Assembly (NCBI GenBank): GCA_026391235.1
Contig: JAPLDV010000173.1
Coordinates: forward strand, 1-5,385
Source of the DNA: Bacteroidia bacterium
GTDB lineage: Bacteria > Bacteroidota > Bacteroidia > Bacteroidales > UBA12481
Direction: 5' to 3'
DNA length: 5,385 nucleotides
In this document: positions 1 to 5,385 of the stretch, in pieces
Numbering within the stretch: the first letter of the stretch is position 1
Layout of the letters: every line of letters starts with the position of its first letter
The notes under the pieces: model-generated
The model's database searches: none
Seen by the model: only the letters and a program-made list of their open reading frames with translations
What the model was told of the DNA's origin: nothing
Made by a program: the position numbers and the translations under genes

Positions 1-39
1 TTCAAGTGATCCGCCTGACTTAATAATGAAAGATTTCAT
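1..39 (-). CDS. Possible start of the next minus-strand gene (edge fragment)
   Basis: An ATG at 37-39 opens a frame reading MKSFIIKSGGSLE that is still open at the window edge. It would be the next gene downstream of the scaffold gene on the same strand. No Shine-Dalgarno is visible, which is not unusual in Bacteroidota. Thirteen codons are too few to identify a product. It overlaps and conflicts with the alternative plus-strand gene end at 2-55, so at most one of the two is real. Confidence 0.2.
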   Translation of the reverse strand, partial: MKSFIIKSGGSLE

Positions 40-55
40 GGCATCAAAACTTTAA
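2..55 (+). CDS. Possible 3' end of a convergent plus-strand gene (edge fragment)
   Basis: From position 2 a plus-strand frame reads 17 codons (ending FMASKL) to a TAA at 53-55. If real, it would be the tail of a gene converging on the large minus-strand gene. The inverted repeat and T-run at 69-133 would then sit where a terminator is expected. The length is within chance, and it is incompatible with the minus-strand start at 37-39. Confidence 0.2.
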   Translation, partial: SSDPPDLIMKDFMASKL

Positions 56-211
56 TAAAACCTATTGTCCAGACCATTAACAAATCACGAAATAACAATT
101 TAAGTCAATTGAATTTCCGGTCTGGCGTTTTTTCCCGAATTTCAGAATTCTTCGCCACTTAAAATATCCGGAAAAGGGAGGGGCGAGGTTTGGTGATAAG
201 TAAAACTCATG
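56..211. other. Non-coding stretch downstream of the scaffold gene
   Basis: I see no convincing gene here. The stretch holds several inverted repeats: CCAGACC (69-75) with GGTCTGG (119-125), TTTCCGG (114-120) with CCGGAAA (168-174), and a small imperfect GAATT/AATTC pair near 138-150. No strong intrinsic terminator follows the large gene's TAA at 212-214 in its own direction, so its transcript may run on to the left. Confidence 0.5.
69..133 (+). repeat. Inverted repeat CCAGACC...GGTCTGG followed by T6
   Basis: A perfect 7-bp inverted repeat has arms at 69-75 and 119-125, 43 bases apart. Six T (128-133) follow on the plus strand. The wide spacer itself contains a weak CAATT/AATTG pairing (96-111), so a branched stem is possible. 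The T-run suits a terminator for a plus-strand gene ending at the left edge. The large loop makes this weak, and the repeat could be chance. Confidence 0.25.
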
Positions 212-3200
212 TTAAATTTGATTGCCAAACTTGTAAACCGCTTTAAACTCCACATCTGCATCTTTCCACAACAGCTCCAGTTTCTGCCGGATTTCAGCTG
301 CTTTAGCGCTGTTGCCGGCCTTCAAATGACGCTGGTACATCATGTAATTGGCAAAGGGGTAGTTCCCATTGTAAACGAGTGCTGTATCCAGCCGGGCAAC
401 CACCAGATCATTGTTTCCCGACTTCTCCAGGATTTTGGCGGCCTCGGTATTGATAAACGCCTTATCATAAGGCGAATACCAGTCTTTGAGTTTATTGCCA
501 ATTTTATCCAGTTTAACAAGGATCTCATCAACGGCTTTTTGATCTTTCTTGCCAACAGCCTGTGCAAGTTGTAGTAAGTAATTGAATTTCAGTATCTCAT
601 TATAATAGTAAGGAGTGATCTTGTATTCTGCTATTAAGGCATTATTGTGCCGGACCTCTTCATCGATATAACGTGTGTCCCCATTCTTCGCCATCAGGGA
701 CTCGTAAAGCCAATGCAACTTGTAATTACTTGATTTTAATAGCAAAGAATCATCAAATTCAAGTCCGGACCTGCATTCGAGAATAGCTGCCGGGTCATTC
801 TTCAACAAATACTGTCCAAATCCAAGTGTGAACAGGCCCTCGGCGATATTTGCCTTCTGACCATCCTCTTTTGACTTATCGATATAAAAGTTAGTTTGTT
901 TAGCCGCCTCTTTGATTTTTCCAAGATTCAGCAGAATAAACGCCATGCTGTTATGATAATATGGATCATCCCCGAGATCGACTGCCTTCTGTTTTGATTC
1001 AAGAGCCTCAGGGTATTTTCCAGCAGCAATATATCCATCTCCCTGACTGTCATAGGAGTTAGCCGTATGATCAATTGTAACATATTCATTGAAGAGTTTT
1101 ATGGCATCCTCATGCTTCCCGAGATGCGAATAACAGTAAGCCAGGCGATTAATGGCCAGGTTATATTTTGGATTTATTTCCAGGCAGGAACTAAATATGC
1201 TGATCGATTTCCCGATATCCCTTATTTCAAAATAGAATTGTCCGATTAAAAACTGCATGGATATATCTTCTTTTGAATTGATTTTGCTGAAAAATTTGTT
1301 GGCGGTCTGATAATCTGAATGGATACTTGCGTCCAAAGCGAAACATCTGATTGAGTCGAGGTAAGATAAACTGGAAAAATCGGATTTAACGTCCTCGATA
1401 AGCGTTGTCGCATTATCGAAATCCAGGTTAAATTGATAAACTTCAATGAGACCAAGTTTTGCTGCGGTAAATTTGCTGTCTATGTCCTTGGCGTCATCGA
1501 ACGACGATTTGGCTTGTTTTGCTTCCAGTCGCGACCAGTAATCTTTACCTTTCAGATATTCTTTGTAAGCATCATAATATAAAGTACCGCTATACGGTTT
1601 CCAGGTTGTTTTACTGGTGTTGTCCTGTTCGATTGATTTTCTGATAAGGTCGGTAAAGTTTGTAATATCATTGCTCAGAAAAGCATTTGGATCCTGGAAG
1701 GTGTAAGTTTCCGACAATCTTTTCCGGGATCCGTGCGAAGTTTTAACGGTCAGGTTTTGTCTGTTCTGTTTATTATCCAGATTTAATTGAATCAATAAAT
1801 CCGGAGCATCGCGTTTCTTTGGGTTTTGTTTTTTGAAATTGGCCAATGTATTTACATCCAGTAATCCGGCTCTTTGCTGAATGGCATAGGTTACCAATTC
1901 GGTAAGGGTGCCACCTGAAATCTGATCTTTTGAGGCACTGCCGTTTTCAATCATTTCGATGGCAATGGTATTGTTTATATAATCATACTTTTTAGGTCTT
2001 CTGATAAAGAATACGGTTGCTAACAAAACGAAGGAAAGAATAATGGCAAACCATCTTACCGTATTAATCCTGTTTTGGATAAACGATTCGATATTGAAGA
2101 TCTCACTAAAGAGCTTTTGGTCCTTCCGGTTAAATGTCTTTTTTATCAGTTTAAAATTATTGTTTGCCAGCTTGATAAAATGAGTAAGTACATCTTCTCT
2201 TGCAATTTGGTTAGATGCACGGATCAGGCTGATCATCTGAGCGGTTTTTTCATTGCCTACCCGCTGGGAAAGTTTAAGGAGATTTTCTTCTTCCAATACC
2301 ATGCCTAGTGATGGGCCCGACAGGATATCCGTAAGAGCACCTATCATTTCATCAATCGACAGGTATCTTGATTCCGGATTAAAAGATAAACTTTTGGAAA
2401 TCACCCGCTTAACTTCATCTGTTGGTGTTTTTTGAAGGAAGTCGCCGGTAAAACGAATTTCTTTTCTTCGGATTCTGTCCATCAGTTCAGCCTGCGTTCT
2501 GGCCGTGAAGGGCAGCCGGTTGGTCATCGATAGAAAATAGAGTACCCCGAGGGAATAGATGTCGGCAGACAGGGATATGGCTTCAGGGTTTTCAAGGCAC
2601 TCAGGAGCAACAAATTGCAGCTGATCCATCTGGCTTTGGCTGATCATGGTCTGATACAGGTGAACAACAGTCTGTTTTTGAAAATGAAATAGCCTGATAC
2701 CTGATTCGCTGGTATCGATAATGGTTTGCGGCTTAATCATTCCATGAACGATTCCCCTGTCGTGCAGTGATTTAACGGCCTTGCAAATATTTATGAACCG
2801 GTTAGTGATCCGATCAGTCATATCTTCATACTCAACTTCCCCGTCATAGAATTTCCTTAGAAGGATTTGACCTTTTTCTCCTTTAATGATCATTTCCTGT
2901 TCAATAGGAAGATCTGCCAGGGCTGATCGGGATTCCATTCCCGGAACCGCAGAACCCATGTTTGACGAATCCGGAGCGAAATCATTGAGAATCAAACGTT
3001 CTGCTACATATCTTTCTCCACTTTGGTCATAAACAATGTAGCATTTTCCAAGAAAAACACCCTGTCCGAGTTCCCTGGAAATCCGCATGCCCGAGCAGAT
3101 CAGATCATAGGTTAAGGAGGCTATGGAATCCACATCTGAAAGGTCCATTTTATACTTTCTGCTTAACCTTATCAATCCCGCCTGGTCGGGAAAGCATGGT

Positions 3201-4156
3201 GCTCCGGGATTACATAAGGCCAGAATATCGTCGAAGAACCGGTCGGTATGGGTCTTTATGTTATCAAGAAAGTCGCTGCTTTTGATCCAATAATCGTTTT
3301 CTTTGTAAATAAGATGATTATCAATACAATAAGTTATAAATTCGATCAGTTTGCCCGGTAATCCCTCACACCGGTGATACAGCAGATCGCTTTCTTCTTT
3401 GCTGAAGGCCAGGTTCCGAAGATTAATCCGCAGGAACTCGAGTGGAAACGAAATAGGGAAGGGGCCGGCATAAATTTTTTCAGCCAAACCCTCGCGGATC
3501 AGGTGCTGAACCGAAAACCGGTTTGAGTCCACCAGGCCGTCACCCACATTTGAATCTCTTTCGAGGATGATCAGGCCCCAGAACGTGGAGGAATCCAGGA
3601 GAAGTTTTCGGATCATGATCAGGGAAGGTTCATCTATCCATTGTGCATTTTGGATAAAGATGATCAGTGGAGCCTTTTTGCAGCTCTTTCTCAGGAATTT
3701 GCGGTAGGTGAGATATTCCTTGTAGGTTTTATCGTCGGCTGTGTTACGCTTGGCTCCAAAGATCCGGCTGAAAAGTTTATTTACCTGGTTGATTATCTCG
3801 CTAACCTGCAATACGGCAAGAATAACTGACCCAACGTCATAGACGATTTCGTAAATGTTTTTCTCCTCGCTTATCTTTTCCCTGATCGAAGAGAAAACCG
3901 TGTACGGCTGCTGTTCCTCTTCCTTGCAGGTATGCTGGATAATATACTGGTCGGGCTTTTGAACGAAGTCGGGCAGATCAATTTTTATGGAAGGATCGGC
4001 GAGAACGTTTTTCAGGAACTCTTGCACCAGTCTTGTTTTGCCCGCATGTTTTTTTCCGGTAAGGTAAAAACCCGAGCCCTTCCTTATTTTAGCAATCGAC
4101 TCAAACCCCTCCCGCAGCTGCCGGGACTCCTTTTCGCGATTGTAGAAATCGTACAT
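212..4156 (-). CDS. Membrane-spanning P-loop NTPase / pseudokinase / TPR protein
   Basis: Complete 1314-residue protein, probably a signalling scaffold with no proven enzyme activity. Residues 1-300 resemble an AAA_16/STAND ATPase: FYNREKE at 4-10 fits the F-x-GRE-x-E entry motif and supports the ATG at 4156. Walker A is GKKHAGKT (34-41). The Walker B strand is IIFIQNAQWID (165-175), with the usual acidic pair replaced by Q169-N170. Residues 361-612 form a kinase fold: G-loop GQGVFLG (364-370), APE (517-519), DIYSLG (532-537), R597. Its catalytic positions are lost: R387 for the VAIK Lys, M473 for the HRD Asp, H491-F-Q493 for DFG. A helical linker leads to one membrane helix (702-718). Residues 726-845 resemble the TolB-N/CadC-type domain, with GGTLTELVTYAIQQRAGLL as its best match. 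TPR-like helical pairs fill about 859-1301, clearest at 967-1095. The start has only a weak AGGA 14 bases upstream. No frameshift is visible. The architecture is confident; the function is inferred. Confidence 0.93.
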   Translation of the reverse strand: MYDFYNREKESRQLREGFESIAKIRKGSGFYLTGKKHAGKTRLVQEFLKNVLADPSIKIDLPDFVQKPDQYIIQHTCKEEEQQPYTVFSSIREKISEEKNIYEIVYDVGSVILAVLQVSEIINQVNKLFSRIFGAKRNTADDKTYKEYLTYRKFLRKSCKKAPLIIFIQNAQWIDEPSLIMIRKLLLDSSTFWGLIILERDSNVGDGLVDSNRFSVQHLIREGLAEKIYAGPFPISFPLEFLRINLRNLAFSKEESDLLYHRCEGLPGKLIEFITYCIDNHLIYKENDYWIKSSDFLDNIKTHTDRFFDDILALCNPGAPCFPDQAGLIRLSRKYKMDLSDVDSIASLTYDLICSGMRISRELGQGVFLGKCYIVYDQSGERYVAERLILNDFAPDSSNMGSAVPGMESRSALADLPIEQEMIIKGEKGQILLRKFYDGEVEYEDMTDRITNRFINICKAVKSLHDRGIVHGMIKPQTIIDTSESGIRLFHFQKQTVVHLYQTMISQSQMDQLQFVAPECLENPEAISLSADIYSLGVLYFLSMTNRLPFTARTQAELMDRIRRKEIRFTGDFLQKTPTDEVKRVISKSLSFNPESRYLSIDEMIGALTDILSGPSLGMVLEEENLLKLSQRVGNEKTAQMISLIRASNQIAREDVLTHFIKLANNNFKLIKKTFNRKDQKLFSEIFNIESFIQNRINTVRWFAIILSFVLLATVFFIRRPKKYDYINNTIAIEMIENGSASKDQISGGTLTELVTYAIQQRAGLLDVNTLANFKKQNPKKRDAPDLLIQLNLDNKQNRQNLTVKTSHGSRKRLSETYTFQDPNAFLSNDITNFTDLIRKSIEQDNTSKTTWKPYSGTLYYDAYKEYLKGKDYWSRLEAKQAKSSFDDAKDIDSKFTAAKLGLIEVYQFNLDFDNATTLIEDVKSDFSSLSYLDSIRCFALDASIHSDYQTANKFFSKINSKEDISMQFLIGQFYFEIRDIGKSISIFSSCLEINPKYNLAINRLAYCYSHLGKHEDAIKLFNEYVTIDHTANSYDSQGDGYIAAGKYPEALESKQKAVDLGDDPYYHNSMAFILLNLGKIKEAAKQTNFYIDKSKEDGQKANIAEGLFTLGFGQYLLKNDPAAILECRSGLEFDDSLLLKSSNYKLHWLYESLMAKNGDTRYIDEEVRHNNALIAEYKITPYYYNEILKFNYLLQLAQAVGKKDQKAVDEILVKLDKIGNKLKDWYSPYDKAFINTEAAKILEKSGNNDLVVARLDTALVYNGNYPFANYMMYQRHLKAGNSAKAAEIRQKLELLWKDADVEFKAVYKFGNQI

Positions 4157-4280
4157 AATCTGTTTGTTTATCCTGAAGATGAATATTTTAATATAATTGA
4201 AAGGCTAAGAGGTGAGTCTTAGCCTTTTTTTACTTGTTACTTTTCCTATCTCAGACAGTGAACAAGAATCTGAAATCCTT
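4157..4280. other. Intergenic gap between the two minus-strand genes
   Basis: This short gap holds the hairpin at 4201-4226 and an AT-rich run (4181-4200) just upstream of the large gene's start. A promoter for the large gene could lie in the AT-rich run. I find no good match to the Bacteroidota -7 TAnnTTTG / -33 TTG pattern or to a sigma70 -35/-10 pair. Whether the two genes share a transcript therefore cannot be settled from the sequence. Confidence 0.6.
4200..4231. terminator. Perfect 10-bp hairpin, candidate bidirectional terminator
   Basis: AAGGCTAAGA (4201-4210) pairs perfectly with TCTTAGCCTT (4217-4226) around the 6-base loop GGTGAG. An extra A-T pair at 4200/4227 lengthens the stem. 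A run of seven T (4225-4231) follows on the plus strand. Read on the minus strand, where both genes lie, the stem follows a run of seven A and is trailed only by TTTCAATTATATT, a weaker U-tract. It most likely ends or attenuates the transcript of the gene at 4281-5385. A role as a 3'-end stabiliser inside one operon is also possible. Confidence 0.6.
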
Positions 4281-5385
4281 TCATCTTAGCTGTTTGATAT
4301 TCCATCCTCTTTCAATTATCCCAATTTGCCCTTGCAATTCCTTCAGGTTGAAACCAGTAAAGACTTGAATTCTAACATTCTTCCAGTTTTCATAAACATC
4401 GCTCATTTCCTGGAAATCTCTTACAGCAGGAACAATGTATTGAATAAAAGCATCCTTGGTATTGACAAGAACTATTAGTTCCACCTTACGGTTGAAAAGC
4501 TCGATGGAATGCAATGCTTTGTAAAGCTTTTCAACAAACGACCCGGATTCTTCAGGATCGCTTCTGATGATATATTCCAATGAACTACAAGCGCCTGCAG
4601 AGTCGATGGGAACAAAAACATTCTTGTATCTTTCAATTAGAGCCCATTTTGATCCCGCAGTTGAACCAGACTGGCAAATTTTCCTGAACGATCTATCCTG
4701 GAATAATTTAATTGAATCACCATCGCCAATATAAAGAGCATAAAAGGTTAAAGGTTTAAGTGCCCGTGCTATAACCGTTAAAGAATCATGTTCCATCAGA
4801 TTGGGAATCTTTATCAGCAACATATTTCTTAATGATTCAGCTGGAAGGGTTGTAACTAAATCAAATCCGGGAGGTTTGACAATAATTAAACTTGCACCTT
4901 CCGGAGTTCCAATCCTAAGTTTCCCAGCTTTTCTTGTTTTGATAAATCCTTTTTGATAAATGGTTTTGCTGGCGGTATCCTGGACCAAATATTGAATCCT
5001 TTTAATATTCAGACTATCCGAAGCCAAAGCTGTCAGATCATATTGAAGCTCCAATAGGCGATCCTTCTGTTTGTTCTCCGGTGGGGTAATTATATGATCT
5101 CTCACACTGTAAAAAGGCCTGGCAGCATCCTGGAGTGTATAAAACAATCCAATCTTACCGTGTACTGACGCCATAGAGAATGCTGAGGTACTGTAGTTTA
5201 ATGGTTTAAGATAGCCCGCATCAACTGAAATGGCTTTTGGTGAGAAAAAGCATTGATTGTATTCAATATTTGCACCTACCCTTAACTGGCGGGTCACCTT
5301 GATTCCACCGCCAGCACCGAGCTGGTAACCAAAAGAAAGGGTTTTAAAAAAGGATTCTTTTTGAATTTGAGGAGCAGTGTATTCT
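4281..5385 (-). CDS. Partial gene: putative outer-membrane beta-barrel protein with a C-terminal alpha/beta domain
   Basis: The frame stays open from the TGA at 4281-4283 to the window edge, giving 367 visible codons; the true start lies outside. The GTG at 5295-5297 is internal, because protein-like sequence continues upstream of it (YQLGAGGGIK just before). Visible residues 10-90 alternate polar and hydrophobic residues with many Gly and Tyr, as in Bacteroidota outer-membrane barrels (for example LRVGANIEY, KIGLFYTL). Residues about 100-250 are beta-rich; GKLRIGTPEGASLIIVKPPG could be a small beta-sandwich. The C-terminal ~110 residues alternate strand and helix: VFVPI, then a helix, VELIVLVNT, then a helix, VRIQVFTGF, then a helix. 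I do not recognise this domain; OmpA_C and VWA signatures are absent. It lies 124 bases upstream of the large scaffold gene on the same strand. The CDS is sure, the barrel call moderate, and the function unknown. Confidence 0.85.
   Translation of the reverse strand, partial: EYTAPQIQKESFFKTLSFGYQLGAGGGIKVTRQLRVGANIEYNQCFFSPKAISVDAGYLKPLNYSTSAFSMASVHGKIGLFYTLQDAARPFYSVRDHIITPPENKQKDRLLELQYDLTALASDSLNIKRIQYLVQDTASKTIYQKGFIKTRKAGKLRIGTPEGASLIIVKPPGFDLVTTLPAESLRNMLLIKIPNLMEHDSLTVIARALKPLTFYALYIGDGDSIKLFQDRSFRKICQSGSTAGSKWALIERYKNVFVPIDSAGACSSLEYIIRSDPEESGSFVEKLYKALHSIELFNRKVELIVLVNTKDAFIQYIVPAVRDFQEMSDVYENWKNVRIQVFTGFNLKELQGQIGIIERGWNIKQLR

Noticed and set aside
1..39. Identifying the left-edge peptide MKSFIIKSGGSLE as an EPSP synthase start
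   Set aside because: A faint resemblance to N-termini of that family, but thirteen residues without the diagnostic following motif cannot support a name.
209..574. 121-codon plus-strand open frame
   Set aside because: It lies entirely antisense to the C-terminal TPR region of the large gene, which has clear repeat-family features. No ribosome site, and the protein has no recognisable pattern.
1246..1455. 69-codon minus-strand open frame inside the large gene
   Set aside because: Out-of-frame overlap with TPR-coding sequence; no start signal, and no sign of a frameshift in the large gene.
2075..2435. Two overlapping plus-strand open frames (77 and 60 codons)
   Set aside because: Antisense shadows of the helical linker and the end of the kinase fold.
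3932..4222. 96-codon plus-strand open frame ending inside the hairpin, with a T-run after it
   Set aside because: Antisense to the P-loop region of the large gene. The coincidence with the hairpin is noted, but the translation looks like a shadow and no start signal is visible.
4281..4640. VWA domain in the C-terminal part of the partial gene
   Set aside because: The only Asp-Ser-rich candidate, PIDSAGACSS, does not fit the DxSxS metal-site motif. The strand-helix pattern alone is not enough to name the fold.
4281..4640. OmpA-like peptidoglycan-binding C-terminus
   Set aside because: Barrel-plus-periplasmic-domain layout suggested it, but the conserved NxxLSxxRA-type helix motif is absent.
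5295..5297. GTG as the start of the upstream gene
   Set aside because: The frame is open for 29 more codons to the window edge and these continue the barrel-like strand pattern, so the gene is truncated by the window rather than started here.

Overview
The window reads as a piece of a Bacteroidota-like genome. This is an inference from moderately AT-rich DNA, weak or absent Shine-Dalgarno sequences, an apparent outer-membrane beta-barrel segment, and a very large envelope-spanning TPR protein. No rRNA, tRNA or other taxonomic marker is present, so the assignment is soft. Almost all the DNA is coded on the minus strand by two genes. No mobile element, CRISPR array or RNA gene is visible.

Layout, right to left in the direction of transcription. 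(1) 5385 to 4281: the 3' part of a gene that enters from outside the window. Its visible N-terminal part has amphipathic beta-strands like an outer-membrane barrel. It is followed by a beta-rich middle and an alpha/beta C-terminal domain that I cannot name. (2) 4280 to 4157: a 124-base gap with a perfect 10-bp hairpin. (3) 4156 to 212: a complete 1314-residue protein with the order STAND/AAA_16-type P-loop NTPase, protein-kinase fold, alpha-helical linker, single transmembrane helix, diverged TolB-N/CadC-like domain, TPR array. (4) 211 to 1: a mostly non-coding stretch with inverted repeats and possibly the very end or start of another gene at the left edge.

The large protein is the highlight. 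The kinase fold is easy to recognise from the Gly-rich loop, APE, the alphaF DxYSLG motif and the final Arg. Its three catalytic positions are all replaced: VAIK Lys by Arg, HRD Asp by Met, and DFG by His-Phe-Gln. It is therefore a predicted pseudokinase. The attached NTPase keeps an intact Walker A, but the acidic Walker B pair is replaced by Gln-Asn. A sensor with this layout would more likely work as a nucleotide-binding scaffold or switch than as an enzyme. It would link cytoplasmic binding events to a TPR platform on the other side of the inner membrane.

If the neighbouring gene does encode an outer-membrane barrel with a periplasmic domain, the two products could meet in the periplasm. 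That link rests only on adjacency, shared strand and predicted location.
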